From assembly GCF_000612505.1 (NCBI RefSeq), contig NZ_CP004078.1, forward strand, positions 581,001 to 645,000: a DNA stretch of 64,000 nucleotides, read 5' to 3'. The position numbers and the translations under genes are program-made. A model generated the notes under the pieces. The model saw only the letters and a list, made by a program, of their open reading frames with translations. It searched no databases and was not told the DNA's origin. Position 1 is the stretch's first letter; each line of letters opens with the position of its first letter. Positions 43,565 through 54,200 of this stretch are shown here, one piece after another. Origin of the DNA: Paenibacillus sabinae T27 (lineage in GTDB: Bacteria; Bacillota; Bacilli; Paenibacillales; Paenibacillaceae).

Positions 43565-43661
43565 AATATGGCAATGACGACTTGATAAGTAGCCGCAAAT
43601 GCGGTACGTTGAAGGAAACTTCGGTTTACCCTATATCTTAACAATTAAAGGAGTATACGAA

Positions 43662-44432
43662 ATGGGAGAACTGCTGACCGGAAAAAATATTGTGGTGATG
43701 GGCGTGGCGAACGACCGCAGCATTGCCTGGGCGATTGCCAAGAGCCTGTCGGAACAGGGGGCGCGCCTGGCCTTTACATATGAAAGCGAACGTGTGGAGG
43801 GCCGGGTGCGCAAGCTGGCCGAGACCATCCCCGGTTCGGTCATTTTGCCGTGCAACGTGACGGTGGACGAGGATATCGACAAGCTGGCGGAGGAGCTGAA
43901 AGAGAACTTCGGCGTGCTGCACGGTATTGTGCACAGCATTGCCTTCGCCAAGGGAGAGGATCTGGAAGGCCGCTTTGCCGCCACTTCGCGTTCCGGCTTT
44001 GCGCTGGCGCATGACATCAGCGCGTATTCGCTGGTCGCTGTCGCCCAGCGGCTGCATCCCCTCATGACCGAGGGCGGGTCCATCATTACGATGACCTATA
44101 TGGGCTCGGAGCGCGTGATGCGCAATTATAACGTCATGGGCGTAGCCAAAGCAGCGCTTGAAGCTTCGGTTCGCTATCTGGCAAGCGATCTTGGTCCGGA
44201 CAACATCCGCGTGAACGCCATTTCCGCCGGACCGATCCGCACCCTGGCTGCCAAAGGCATCAGCGATTTCAACTCGATTCTGCGCGTCGTGGAAGAAAAA
44301 GCGCCGCTTCGCCGCGGCACCGATGCCGCTGAAGTCGGCGATACGGCAATGTTCCTGATAAGCCAGCTGTCGCGAGGGATTACCGGAGAAGTAATCTATG
44401 TCGACGGCGGGTACCACATCATCGGAGGTTAG
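43662..44432 (+). CDS. fabI: Enoyl-[acyl-carrier-protein] reductase (NADH)
   Basis: Last reduction step of type II fatty-acid elongation. The 256-residue short-chain dehydrogenase has GKNIVVMGVANDRSIAWAIA at the cofactor site, the FabI-type Tyr-x6-Lys pair in NYNVMGVAKAALEAS, an additional Tyr in MTYMGSER, and AGPIRTLAAKGISDF in the substrate loop. The ATG at 43662 follows AAAGGAG; the frame continues upstream without a binding site. It is the target of triclosan-type inhibitors. Confidence 0.95.
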   Translation: MGELLTGKNIVVMGVANDRSIAWAIAKSLSEQGARLAFTYESERVEGRVRKLAETIPGSVILPCNVTVDEDIDKLAEELKENFGVLHGIVHSIAFAKGEDLEGRFAATSRSGFALAHDISAYSLVAVAQRLHPLMTEGGSIITMTYMGSERVMRNYNVMGVAKAALEASVRYLASDLGPDNIRVNAISAGPIRTLAAKGISDFNSILRVVEEKAPLRRGTDAAEVGDTAMFLISQLSRGITGEVIYVDGGYHIIGG

Positions 44433-44516
44433 CAAGCGGGCCGGACGGCAAGGTCCCCGCGAGCTGCGAAGGGATCTCACGCCCGGCTATCAAGTTTAAG
44501 AAAGCGGAGTGAAGAG

Positions 44517-45395
44517 ATGAGTTCTTTAAATCCTAATAGCAGGAATGAGCGGGAGCCCTATGTCGTATCCAGCAAAGGTTACACAGCGGTAGCCATCAAT
44601 GCGGCCGCCAAAGCCGGGGAGTTCATTAAGAGCAGACAGGGAACGGTTAAGGAGCTGGGAACGAAGTCATCGGCTCAGGATCTGGTAACGGAAGTGGACA
44701 AAGGCGCGGAGCAGATGATCCGCAGACTTGTGCTGACGCATTATCCCGATCACGCCATTCTGGGCGAAGAGGGAGTGGTGCCCGGTGCCGATGCCGTGAC
44801 CGCCGCGCTGGAGGAAGCGAAAGAGAATGAGTTCCTCTGGATCGTCGATCCGGTGGACGGGACAACGAATTTTGTCCATGGCTTTCCTTTTTACGCGGTG
44901 TCGATTGCACTTGCCGTACGCGGTGAATTGACGGTCGGCGTCATTTACGACCCGGTGCGCGATGAGATGTTCGTGGCCGAAAAAGGCAAGGGCGCTTACG
45001 TTCATGGCGTCAAGACCGCCGTCTCTTCGGAAACTTCGCTTGGCGACAGCCTGATCGCGCTCGGCTTCCCGCCGGACCGGCAGGTTGCGCAGCCGGCCAA
45101 TCTGGCCGCTCTGCAGAACATTCTGCCGAAGGTCCGGGGCATCCGCGCCGGAGGCTCCGCCGCCCTGCATCTGGCCTACGTGGCTGCGGGACGGGTCAGC
45201 GCCTACTATGAAGTCGGCCTGAGCCCTTGGGACTGTGCCGCAGGTGTGCTGCTGGTCAAGGAGTCCGGCGGACAGGTTACCGATACGCAGGGCAACCCGT
45301 ACCATATCGGCACACGCCATGTCGTGGCCAGCAACGGGCATATCCATGAGGACATCGTATCTTCGCTGAAGGAAGCGGGAGCGACCGGATTCTAG
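44517..45395 (+). CDS. Inositol monophosphatase family protein
   Basis: A Mg-dependent, Li-sensitive type phosphatase of 292 residues. Metal-binding motifs: ILGEEGVVPG, WIVDPVDGTTNFVHGFPFYA and SPWDCAAGVLLVKESGGQVTD. Substrates in this family include inositol phosphates, NADP and 3'-phosphoadenosine 5'-phosphate; the true substrate here is open. An N-terminal ~20-residue extension precedes the family start. It lies 84 nt after fabI and 26 nt before the small coiled-coil gene. Confidence 0.92.
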   Translation: MSSLNPNSRNEREPYVVSSKGYTAVAINAAAKAGEFIKSRQGTVKELGTKSSAQDLVTEVDKGAEQMIRRLVLTHYPDHAILGEEGVVPGADAVTAALEEAKENEFLWIVDPVDGTTNFVHGFPFYAVSIALAVRGELTVGVIYDPVRDEMFVAEKGKGAYVHGVKTAVSSETSLGDSLIALGFPPDRQVAQPANLAALQNILPKVRGIRAGGSAALHLAYVAAGRVSAYYEVGLSPWDCAAGVLLVKESGGQVTDTQGNPYHIGTRHVVASNGHIHEDIVSSLKEAGATGF

Positions 45396-45421
45396 CAAGA
45401 GCGAAAGGAGGCGGGCTTTTA

Positions 45422-45700
45422 GTGAGCGGGAAGGAAGATCTGGAGCGCCGTTTGAGCGAAATGCTGAACGAGGGCGAGCTGGAACAAAGCAGCCGGGAAG
45501 CAAGGGAGCTTCGCCAAATATCGCCGAAATACGAAATCCGTATTCAGACAACGCTTGATCCGATTGTGGAGGAAACACAGCGGTACCGTTCAATCGCCCG
45601 CGAGCTGGACGACCGGTACGATAAATACCTGGAACGGACGCGGAAGCGGCAGGATTCCGTTACTCGCGAATCGGCGGGAGACCAGGAAGGAAGCCCCTGA
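45422..45700 (+). CDS. Small charged, helical protein of unknown function
   Basis: No family recognised. The 92-residue protein is strongly charged and helical (KEDLERRLSEMLNEGELEQS, VEETQRYRSIARELDDRYDK), consistent with a coiled coil. The GTG start lies behind AAAGGAGG. It follows the phosphatase gene by 26 nt and is probably in the same transcript. Confidence 0.65.
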   Translation: MSGKEDLERRLSEMLNEGELEQSSREARELRQISPKYEIRIQTTLDPIVEETQRYRSIARELDDRYDKYLERTRKRQDSVTRESAGDQEGSP

Positions 45701-45858
45701 AGGCGAGTGGCTAGCGTAATATCATATATAATCAAGAGAAAGAGTCAAGGGCGCGGTGATGTGGAACCTTGGCTCTTTTTTTGCTCGGCGCCGAGATCTA
45801 CCTTTACAGGAAATGGAATGATAGAATGGAAGAATCATTGCAGACTTGGAGGGATATG

Positions 45859-47136
45859 ATGATCAATTTGCGGAAAAAATGGATAAACGCCGCCAGCTTC
45901 CTGCTGCTCGCAGCCACCCTGCTGGGCACCTCTGCCCCGGGCGTTTCGGCAGCCGCCAAACAAACGCCGCAGCCGGAAACGTTCGGCATCGTGGCTTTGG
46001 GAGACTCCGTTTCGGCAGGCTATGAACCGGGCATGACGATAAGCTCTACGCCCTACGGCTACGCGGAGCGGCTGCTGGAGCAGGCCTGGTTTCACGGCAA
46101 GCGGGCAGAGCTTGGCAATTACGGCATTCTCGGGCTGAAGACCGCAGGGCTTCGACAGCTTACGGCGGCGATCAAGGACGGCACGGCCATTACGGCCGAC
46201 AGCATCCAGCCTGGCATCGCCGATCCGCGCCTGCCCTCGTTTGCAGCTAAGGCAGAGCAGACCAAGGCCGATATTGCCGCAGCGAAGCTGATAACCATCA
46301 CGATCGGCGGCAATGATGTGAGCAGCCTGCTGCAGCAGGCCAAAGACTTGTCAGATGCCGATCTTCAGGCTCGCGTGCAAGAGCTGCTGGCAGCTTACAC
46401 GGACAATGTCACGGCAGCGCTGGAGAACCTGCGGGCGATAAATCCGAATGCGACGATTATCATCGCCGACCAGTATCAGCCGGTTCCGCAGCTCTATGCC
46501 GGCCAGAGCTACGCGAAGCTGATGAGCGCCGCCGCAAGCTTTACGCAGGCTACCGACCGTCTGGCCGCAAGCGTGACGCTACCAGGCGCTCCCGTGCTGG
46601 TCGCCCATGCGGCCTCGCGGTTTGCGGGCCAGGAGGGATCGCTGACGCATATCATCGCTGACTCCGATTTCCATCCAACCCAGCTTGGCTACGAGACGAT
46701 TGCCAAGGCGTTCACCGAAGAGGTCTGGGGCGACTACCGGGTGCCGGCCTCCTTCCTGACACCTTCCGCCTCGCAGCGGCCGATGACGATTGTCGTGAAC
46801 AGCCAGGAGCTGAACACGCCGAACAAACCGGTCGTCCGCAGCGGCCAGAATTTCCTTGCGCTGGCGGATGTGCTCAAAGCGATGGGAGCAGGCGGAAAGT
46901 GGGACAACAAGACGTCCAGCGCGACCATTGTATACGGCGGACGGACGGTCGTCATTACGATCGGCTCCAAGACGATCCTGGCGGACGGCCGCAAGATCGT
47001 GATAGACACTCCGGCTTTTCTGCAAAAGAACGGCAAGGAAGCCAAGACCTATTTGCCACTGGCCGCCCTCGCCTCGGGTCTGGGCTTTGATGTGGAATAC
47101 AGCGCGCAGCTGCGTACCGCTTTTATCAACCCTTAA
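45859..47136 (+). CDS. Secreted SGNH/GDSL hydrolase with C-terminal copper-amine-oxidase-like domain
   Basis: The 425-residue precursor starts with a signal peptide (INLRKKWINAASFLLLAATL, cleavage likely after VSA). The lipase/esterase domain (about 40-300) has the GDSL block IVALGDSVSAGYEPG, block III ITIGGNDVSSLL and the catalytic DFHPTQLGYE. The last ~115 residues match the copper amine oxidase N-like domain common in Paenibacillus exoproteins (TIVVNSQELN, YLPLAALASGLGFDVEY), thought to mediate surface binding. GGAGGG precedes the start; an ATG one codon earlier is equally possible. The esterase substrate is unknown. Confidence 0.9.
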   Translation: MINLRKKWINAASFLLLAATLLGTSAPGVSAAAKQTPQPETFGIVALGDSVSAGYEPGMTISSTPYGYAERLLEQAWFHGKRAELGNYGILGLKTAGLRQLTAAIKDGTAITADSIQPGIADPRLPSFAAKAEQTKADIAAAKLITITIGGNDVSSLLQQAKDLSDADLQARVQELLAAYTDNVTAALENLRAINPNATIIIADQYQPVPQLYAGQSYAKLMSAAASFTQATDRLAASVTLPGAPVLVAHAASRFAGQEGSLTHIIADSDFHPTQLGYETIAKAFTEEVWGDYRVPASFLTPSASQRPMTIVVNSQELNTPNKPVVRSGQNFLALADVLKAMGAGGKWDNKTSSATIVYGGRTVVITIGSKTILADGRKIVIDTPAFLQKNGKEAKTYLPLAALASGLGFDVEYSAQLRTAFINP

Positions 47137-47202
47137 ATATATTAATAATCAAGCAAGCGCGTATTAAAAGTTCATCATGTGAAGCAAAGGTGGAGAGCAA
47201 CG

Positions 47203-47808
47203 GTGTCTGACGCAAAGTTTACGAAGGATTATGTAATTACGATGGATGATATTGTAAGAGAGGGGCATCCGGCGCTTCGCATCATCACGGAGCCGGTTAA
47301 GCTGCCTCTGACGGAGGAGGACCGCGAAACGCTGCTGTGCATGCTTCAGTTTCTGAAGAACAGCCAGGACGAGGAGATGGCCGCGAGGTATAAGCTGCGT
47401 TCCGGAGTGGGGCTGTCGGCCAATCAGATCGGACTGAACAAGCGGATGTTTGTTATGTATTCCCATGACGAGACCGGCGCGCTGATCGAGCATGCTCTGG
47501 TCAATCCCAAAATCGTCAGCCATTCCCTGGCGATGATCTATTTGCCGGATAGCGAGGGCTGCCTGTCGGTCGACCGGCCGATTCAGGGCTTTGTGCCGCG
47601 ATATGAGTCGGTCAAAGTAAAAGCGTATGATCTGGCCGCGGGCAAAGAGGTCCAGCTTCGGTTCAAGGGCTATACTTCAATCATCATCCAGCATGAGATG
47701 GATCATCTGGACGGAAAGATGTTCTACGACCGGATCAATAAAGAGAATCCGTTCAAGCTTCCGCAGGGCGTACCGATCCGCAGCCTGTACGACCGGGATG
47801 AAGATTAA
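47203..47808 (+). CDS. def: Peptide deformylase
   Basis: Removes the formyl group from new proteins. The 201-residue type II enzyme has the three motifs GVGLSANQIG, SEGCLSVD and QHEMDHLDGKMFYD; Cys and two His bind the metal. Motif 1 has Ser-Ala-Asn in place of the usual Ala-Ala-(Pro/Ile), a conservative change. I choose GTG 47203 with GGTGGAGAG upstream over a GTG at 47179. Confidence 0.94.
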   Translation: MSDAKFTKDYVITMDDIVREGHPALRIITEPVKLPLTEEDRETLLCMLQFLKNSQDEEMAARYKLRSGVGLSANQIGLNKRMFVMYSHDETGALIEHALVNPKIVSHSLAMIYLPDSEGCLSVDRPIQGFVPRYESVKVKAYDLAAGKEVQLRFKGYTSIIIQHEMDHLDGKMFYDRINKENPFKLPQGVPIRSLYDRDED

Positions 47809-47871
47809 AGCTTGAAATGAAATGACTTGCAGTGAATAATTTTCTGAAAAAAGTGCAGATTAAGAAGCAAG

Positions 47872-47913
47872 GCGGCCGTAGCTATCCTCGATCGGGGCGA
47901 CGGTCGTTTTTTT
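47872..47913 (+). terminator. Putative terminator after def
   Basis: CGGCCGT and ACGGTCG arms (one G-T pair) enclose an interrupted loop and are followed by TTTTTTT. Confidence 0.55.
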
Positions 47914-47942
47914 ACGCGTTAATCTGGAGACGGCCCGGATGC

Positions 47943-47987
47943 AAAAAAAAGCCGTTCAAAGGCGGTACTGCTCTGCCTTTGAACGGT
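47943..47987 (-). terminator. Intrinsic terminator of hemL
   Basis: GCCGTTCAAAGGC at 47951-47963 pairs with 47975-47987; read on the minus strand, eight T follow. It lies 26 bp past the hemL stop. Confidence 0.88.
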
Positions 47988-48012
47988 GCTGATCCGCTGC
48001 TTGCGGTTACGT

Positions 48013-49329
48013 TTATCGCTCTTCCTTCATGGCGCGGAAGGAGGCTTCTGCCGCTTCCAGCGTAGCGTCAATGTCTTCGTCGGTGTGAGCCGTGGTCAGG
48101 AACCACGCTTCATACTTCGAGGCCGCCAGGTTGATGCCCCGATCCAGCATATGGCGGAAGAAGCTGGCGAACGCTTCGCCGTCGGTGTCCTGGGCCTCGT
48201 CGTAGTTGGTCACGGGATGATCGCAGAAGTGGGTCGAGAAGGCGCCGCGAATGCGGTTGATCGTCAGCGGAATGCCGTGCCGATCCGCCGACTCTTTCAG
48301 TCCGTCCGTTAACCGGATGGCCAGCCGCTCCATCTCCTCGTACACGCCTGCTCCCTGGAGTACCTCCAGACAGGCGATGCCAGCCGAGATGGATGCGGGG
48401 TTGCCCGCCATCGTGCCGGCCTGGTACGCCGGTCCGAGCGGCGCGACCTGATCCATAATCTCCTTGCGGCCGCCGTAGGCGCCGATCGGCAGACCACCGC
48501 CGAAGATTTTGCCCATCGCCGTCAGATCAGGTACGATCTGCTCGTGATTATCCAGTCCGGCGTAATTCTGCGCGCCGCCGTAGTGGAAACGGAAGTTGGT
48601 AATCACCTCGTCGTAGATGACGAGCGAGCCGTTGTCATGCGCCAGCTTGCACATGCCCTCCAGGAACCCGGGCTTCGGCATGACTATGCCGAAATTGCCG
48701 ACGATCGGCTCGACCATGACGGCGGCGACGTCGTCGCCCCACCGGTTCAGGGCCTCGCGCAGCCCGTTCAGGCTGTTGAACGGCACGGTAATGACCTCGT
48801 GCGCGATGCTCACCGGAATACCGGCGCTGTCCGGGATGCCCAGCGTGGACGGGCCGGAGCCCGCTGCAACCAGCACCAGGTCGGAGTGGCCGTGGTAGCA
48901 GCCGGCGAACTTGATGATTTTGCTGCGGCCGGTGAACGCCCGGGCGACCCGGATCGTCGACATGACTGCCTCGGTGCCGGAATTGACGAACCGTACCTTG
49001 TCCAGTGACGGAATGGCTTCCTTGACCATTTTGGCCAAGGTAATCTCCAGCGCCGTTGGGGTGCCGTACAGCACGCCGTTCTCTGCGGCTCTTGTGATCG
49101 CGGCCGTAATATGCGGGTGGGCGAACCCGGTAATGACCGGGCCAAAGGCCGCCAGATAATCGATATAGCGGTTGCCGTCTTCGTCCCAGAAGTGGGCGCC
49201 CGAGGCGCGCTTCATGAAGACGGGCGCTCCGCCGCCTACGGCTTTAAAGGAACGGGAGGGGCTGTTGACGCCTCCGACGATATGCTTAAGAGCCTCTTGA
49301 TACAGCTGTTCTGAGGTGGAACGATTCAT
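48013..49329 (-). CDS. hemL: Glutamate-1-semialdehyde 2,1-aminomutase
   Basis: Makes 5-aminolevulinate for tetrapyrrole synthesis. The 438-residue class III PLP enzyme has [20 protein letters not shown] near the N-terminus, [21 protein letters not shown], and the PLP lysine in [19 protein letters not shown]. The upstream ATG (49341) is directly next to the AAAGG box, so I prefer ATG 49329. Other hem genes are not in the window; Bacillus has a second paralogue (GsaB), so this may be either copy. Confidence 0.94.
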   Translation of the reverse strand: MNRSTSEQLYQEALKHIVGGVNSPSRSFKAVGGGAPVFMKRASGAHFWDEDGNRYIDYLAAFGPVITGFAHPHITAAITRAAENGVLYGTPTALEITLAKMVKEAIPSLDKVRFVNSGTEAVMSTIRVARAFTGRSKIIKFAGCYHGHSDLVLVAAGSGPSTLGIPDSAGIPVSIAHEVITVPFNSLNGLREALNRWGDDVAAVMVEPIVGNFGIVMPKPGFLEGMCKLAHDNGSLVIYDEVITNFRFHYGGAQNYAGLDNHEQIVPDLTAMGKIFGGGLPIGAYGGRKEIMDQVAPLGPAYQAGTMAGNPASISAGIACLEVLQGAGVYEEMERLAIRLTDGLKESADRHGIPLTINRIRGAFSTHFCDHPVTNYDEAQDTDGEAFASFFRHMLDRGINLAASKYEAWFLTTAHTDEDIDATLEAAEASFRAMKEER

Positions 49330-49462
49330 AACAATAGTCATCCTTTCGTTTTAAGGGATGGCGCAAGGCAACGGGCGAACAACGGTCCATGCCGTTGTCC
49401 GCCCGTTGCCAGGGTGAAGCGCCAATTGTTCAAGCCACCGCCGAAAGACAGCGGCAGGATAA

Positions 49463-50512
49463 TTACTGGGAGCTGTCGCTTCCCGCCGTGGCGGAAGGCG
49501 ATGAAGATGGAGACAGAGAGGCCACAGGTTCCTTCTTGGCCATCGTTTCCTGCACGAACTGCTTCAGTTCATCGTAATCCCGGACGCCCAGCACGGACGA
49601 GCCCCGGATGGTCTCCTCTTTCAGGAGGTTCATCGGCGGGATCTGCTCGCTGCCGGCCACGCTGCTGCCATAACCGACGTTCGCCAGCTTCCACATATCG
49701 TTGATGGACAGATTCGTGTCGATATAGGGGCTGACCTGCGACAAAATGCCGGGAAGCTTAACGAGCGATGTGGTGCTCTTGAGCTTGTCCGCCACGGCGC
49801 TCAGAAAGGCCCGCTGGCGCTGGGTGCGCGTAAAGTCCGAAGTGGCGTCGTGCCGGAAGCGTACATATTGCAGCGCCATGTTGCCGTCAAGGTGCTGATA
49901 GCCTTTTTTGAGATCGATATCGTATTCGGGGCCGTCGGCCTTGGTCTTGTAGACCATGTCCTTCTCAACTGTATAATCAATGCCGCCCACCGCATCAATC
50001 AGCTTGATAAAGCCTTGAAAGTCAGTGTAGACATAATATTGAATCGGAAGGCCTAGCAGATCGCTGACCGTCTGCATCGCCGTGTTGGGGCCGTAAATGA
50101 TCGCTGTGTTTATACGGTCCTCGCCGTGATCGGGAATTGGCACATAGGTGTCCCGAAGGATGGAGAAGACGTGGGCTTTCTTGTTCACCGGATCGAGGGA
50201 CACGACCAGCATTGTGTCGGAACGCGGAATTTCACCCTTTTTCACGCCGCGCGCATCCACGCCCATCAGCAGGATATTCACCGGCTCTGTACCTTCCCAT
50301 TTCGGGGGTTCGGGGGTGTCGGCATCTACCGTTTTCACATTATTAAAAGGGGATTGTTCGCCCTGCTTCTGCAGGCCGTCAAGGCCTTGATAGATGGAAG
50401 TGAAGTAATACACAGCTCCCCCGACCAAGAGCAGGAGAAGGAGACTGAAGCTCCAAAGCAACGGTTTCCTGGACTTTCGCTTTTTTGCGTGTCGTTTCGA
50501 TCGTGGCGGCAT
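49463..50512 (-). CDS. LytR-CpsA-Psr (LCP) family ligase
   Basis: A membrane-anchored phosphotransferase that attaches teichoic acids or other glycopolymers to peptidoglycan. The 349-residue protein has a basic cytoplasmic start, one membrane span (about 17-37) and the LCP domain with NILLMGVDARG, RSDTMLVVSLDP, FSILRDTYVPIP, HGEDRINTA and the Arg-rich YVRFRHDATSDFTRTQRQ. The tail is Ser/Pro-rich. It lies upstream of hemL on the same strand with a 133-nt gap, so linkage is uncertain. Confidence 0.94.
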   Translation of the reverse strand: MPPRSKRHAKKRKSRKPLLWSFSLLLLLLVGGAVYYFTSIYQGLDGLQKQGEQSPFNNVKTVDADTPEPPKWEGTEPVNILLMGVDARGVKKGEIPRSDTMLVVSLDPVNKKAHVFSILRDTYVPIPDHGEDRINTAIIYGPNTAMQTVSDLLGLPIQYYVYTDFQGFIKLIDAVGGIDYTVEKDMVYKTKADGPEYDIDLKKGYQHLDGNMALQYVRFRHDATSDFTRTQRQRAFLSAVADKLKSTTSLVKLPGILSQVSPYIDTNLSINDMWKLANVGYGSSVAGSEQIPPMNLLKEETIRGSSVLGVRDYDELKQFVQETMAKKEPVASLSPSSSPSATAGSDSSQ

Positions 50513-50644
50513 TAATCGCTCTTCCTTTCACATTCGCATTCCCTACATTATAATTTCTTTTATGGTTACAATCAATTCTAGGTCCTATTTGGCGGGACAG
50601 TACCCGTTTTAAGAGGATTAACAAATCGGAGGAGTGCATAAACT

Positions 50645-51112
50645 ATGGAAGAACTAACCATCGGACAAGAGGCGCCTGATTTTACGCTGCCCGCTTCGGA
50701 CGGAAGCGAGGTAAGCCTGAGCCAGTACAGAGGACGGAAGGTTTTGCTCTATTTTTATCCGAAAAATATGACCCCGGGCTGCACCCAGGAAGCCTGTGAA
50801 TTCCGGGACGTCAATGACCGGATTACGGCAAAGGGCGCCGTCGTTCTCGGCGTGAGCCCGGACAGCCTTCAGTCGCACGCCAAGTTTATCGCGAAGAATG
50901 AACTGCCTTTTCTGCTTCTGTCCGACGAAGACCACAAAGTAAGCGAGCAGTATGGGGTATGGCAGCTCAAGAAGCTGTACGGCAAGGAATTTATGGGCAT
51001 TGTGCGCTCCACCTTCCTGATCGACGAGTCGGGCAAGATAACGGATATGTGGAAAAAGGTGCGGGTAAAGGGGCATGCGGAGACGGTTGCGGCGCGCCTT
51101 GACGGAGAATAG
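50645..51112 (+). CDS. bcp: Thioredoxin-dependent thiol peroxidase Bcp
   Basis: A peroxiredoxin of 155 residues. The peroxidatic Cys46 and the resolving-type Cys51 lie in NMTPGCTQEACEFRD. LPASDGSEVSLSQYRGRKVLLYFYPK and RSTFLIDESGKI are typical of Bcp/PrxQ. GGAGGAG precedes the ATG. Monocistronic. It adds to the peroxide and thiol-redox genes in this region. Confidence 0.95.
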   Translation: MEELTIGQEAPDFTLPASDGSEVSLSQYRGRKVLLYFYPKNMTPGCTQEACEFRDVNDRITAKGAVVLGVSPDSLQSHAKFIAKNELPFLLLSDEDHKVSEQYGVWQLKKLYGKEFMGIVRSTFLIDESGKITDMWKKVRVKGHAETVAARLDGE

Positions 51113-51140
51113 GTCGGCAGGCGGTGTTACCTCCGGTCAA

Positions 51141-51168
51141 TTACATTTTTAATTGTTACATTTTTAAT
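51141..51168. repeat. Two 13-bp direct repeats upstream of the activase gene
   Basis: TTACATTTTTAAT occurs at 51141-51153 and 51156-51168, about 70 bp before the start codon of the 1425-residue protein. Spaced AT-rich direct repeats at this place could bind a regulator, but none is identified. Confidence 0.45.
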
Positions 51169-51239
51169 AGCTTTCATTAGCCTATTATGTGATATTTTTC
51201 CTAAAGTTAAAAATTTCAATAAGGCATGGTGATTGCAGG

Positions 51240-54200
51240 ATGCAGCTGAGGATCGGACTGGATGTCGGATCGACTACGGCCAAGTTGGTTGTCATGGAGC
51301 AAAGCGAGATTGTCCATCAGGATTATGTCAGACACTACAGCGATATCAAAAAAGCGGTGCTCACTTTGCTGGATAAGGTCATCTCCCTATTCCCGGGAAG
51401 GGACGCGGTACTCGCGGTAAGCGGTTCTTCGGGCCTATCTCTGTCCAAGCTGGGGGATGTGCCTTTTGTTCAGGAGGTCATCGCCTGCACGAAAGCGATC
51501 GGCGAGCTGCTTCCGTCCTGCGATACCGCCATTGAGCTTGGGGGAGAGGACGCCAAGCTGATCTATCTCAGCGGCGGCATCGAGCAGCGGATGAACAATG
51601 CCTGCGCGGGCGGGACGGGCGCTTTTATAGACCAGATGGCCGCTCTGCTGAAGACGGACCCTACCGGGCTCGACGCGCTTGCGGCGGGTCACGAGCGGAT
51701 TTATCCGATCGCTTCCCGCTGCGGCGTCTTTGCCAAGAGCGACATTCAGCCGCTGCTGAATGAAGGGGCGCGCCGCGAGGATGTGGCGGCTTCGATCTTC
51801 CAAAGCATCGTCAATCAGACGATCGCCGGACTGGCCTGCGGGCGTCCGATTCGCGGCCGCGTCGCTTTTCTGGGCGGTCCGCTGACGTACTTGTCCCAGC
51901 TGCGGGCCCGGTTCGTTGAGACGCTCGAGCTTGCCGAGGACGACATCCTGTTCCCGGAGAGATCGCAGTATTTCGTGGCGATCGGCTCGGCCCTGTCGGA
52001 AAGCGGCGGGGCCGCTGTGCCGCTTGCGGAGTGGCGGGCCCGGATCGCGGCCGTCGATTTTGCGTCGGAGCGCTCCGAGGACGGCGAGCTTCCGCCGCTC
52101 TTTGAGACGAAGGCCGAGCTTGACGAATTCCGGCGGCGCCATTCGGAGGCCGGGGCGGTGCGGGCCGATCTGTCCTCTTACCGCGGACCGTGCTATCTCG
52201 GCATCGACGCCGGCTCAACGACAACGAAGCTTGTGCTTACGGGCAGCGTCGATGAGATTTTGTATACATATTACGGGAGCAATCAAGGAAATCCGCTTAA
52301 ATCGGTCAGCGAAGCGCTGAAGGAGATTTACCGGCTGCTGCCGGACGGCTGCTATATTGCCGGCTGTTATGCGACCGGCTACGGCGAGGGGCTGATCAAG
52401 GCGGCTCTGAAGGCCGACGGCGGCGAAGTGGAGACGGTTGCCCATTATAAAGCGGCCGCCAAGTTTATGCCGGAGGTCGATTTTATTCTCGACATCGGCG
52501 GCCAGGACATGAAATGCATCAAAATCCGCGGCGGCGCCATCGACAGCCTCATGCTGAACGAAGCCTGCTCCGCGGGCTGCGGCTCTTTTCTGGAGAGCTT
52601 TGCCTCGGCGCTTGGTCTTGGCGTCTCGGAGTTCGCCGAGGCCGCGCTGCATTCGGAGAAGCCCGTCAATCTGGGCTCCCGCTGCACCGTGTTCATGAAC
52701 TCGAAGGTGAAGCAGGCGCAGAAGGAAGGGGCGTCCCTGTCCGATCTTTCGGCCGGGCTGGCCTACTCCGTCATCAAGAACGCGCTGCAGAAGGTTATCA
52801 AAATCCGCAGATTCGATGAACTGGGCGAACACATTATCGTGCAGGGAGGCACTTTCTACAATGAAGCCGTGCTGCGCGCCTTTGAGCAACTGACGGGGAG
52901 AACCGTCATACGCCCGGATATCGCCGGCGTGATGGGAGCCTACGGCTGCGCCCTGCTCGCCAGAGAGAACGCGGCGGAGAGCGGCGTCAGCACGCTGCTC
53001 GGCGCTGAGGAGCTGGAGAGCTTTGCCTATGAGGTGACGCAGGGCCGCTGCGGCCGCTGCGGCAACAACTGCCCGCTGACGATCAGCCGGTTCCCGGACC
53101 GCAGCTTCCATGTCACCGGCAACCGCTGCGAACGCGGAGCCGGCGGGAAGAAAGAAAAGAACAAGCTGCCGAATCTGATGCAGTATAAATACGAACGCTT
53201 CCTGGATTACGCTCCCCTCCCCGATGAGGAGGCCGTCCGAGGCGTTGTCGGAATGCCGCGCGCCATGAACCTGTTCGAGAACTATCCATTCTGGCATGCG
53301 TTCTTTACCTCTCTTCGCTACAAGGTGGTACTGTCTCCAAAGTCGGACAAAAAGCTGTACGAAAGCGGCATGGACACCATTCCGTCCGAAGCGGTCTGCT
53401 ATCCGGCCAAAATGGCCCACGGCCATGTGCAGAGCCTGCTCGGCAAGGGCGTCGATTTTATTTTCTACCCCGCCATCGTTTATGAGAAGAAAGAGGATGA
53501 AGCCGCCGACAACCACTTTAACTGCCCGGTCGTCGCCTCCTACCCGGAAGTCATCCGCAACAATATGGACGGCCTCAAAGAGAAGGGCATTCCGCTTGTC
53601 AGCCCGTTCCTGACCTTTGATGACATTTCGGCGCTGACGAAAGGGCTGGCGCGCACGTTCCCGGATATCCCGAAGGATGAGATTGCCGCCGCCATTCAGG
53701 CCGGGCTGGCCGAAGCGGAGCGGGCGAAGAGCGACTTGCGCCGGAAAGGCGAGGAGACGCTGGCGTTCCTGGAAGAGACCGGCATCAAGGGCATTCTGCT
53801 GTGCGGGCATCCGTATCACGCTGATCCTGAAATCAACCATGGCATCGCAGATCTTATTACCGGCATGGGGCTGGCCGTTCTGACCGAGGATGCCGTCTTC
53901 CATCTGGGGAGCGCCGAGGGCGAACTGGGCGTGGTCAATCAATGGACCTACCACGCCCGGATCTACCGGGCCGCGCGGCTCGCCGCTGAGCGCAGTGACC
54001 TGGAGCTGGTGCAGCTTACCTCGTTCGGCTGCGGCATCGACGCCATTACCTGCGATGCGGTGCAGAATATTTTGGAGCGGAGGGGCAAGGTGTATACGCT
54101 GATCAAGATCGACGAGATCAGCAATTTGGGAGCGGCCCGCATCCGCCTGCGCTCGCTGCTCGCGGCGATGCGCGAGCGGGAGAACGGCGAGGAAGCGCCG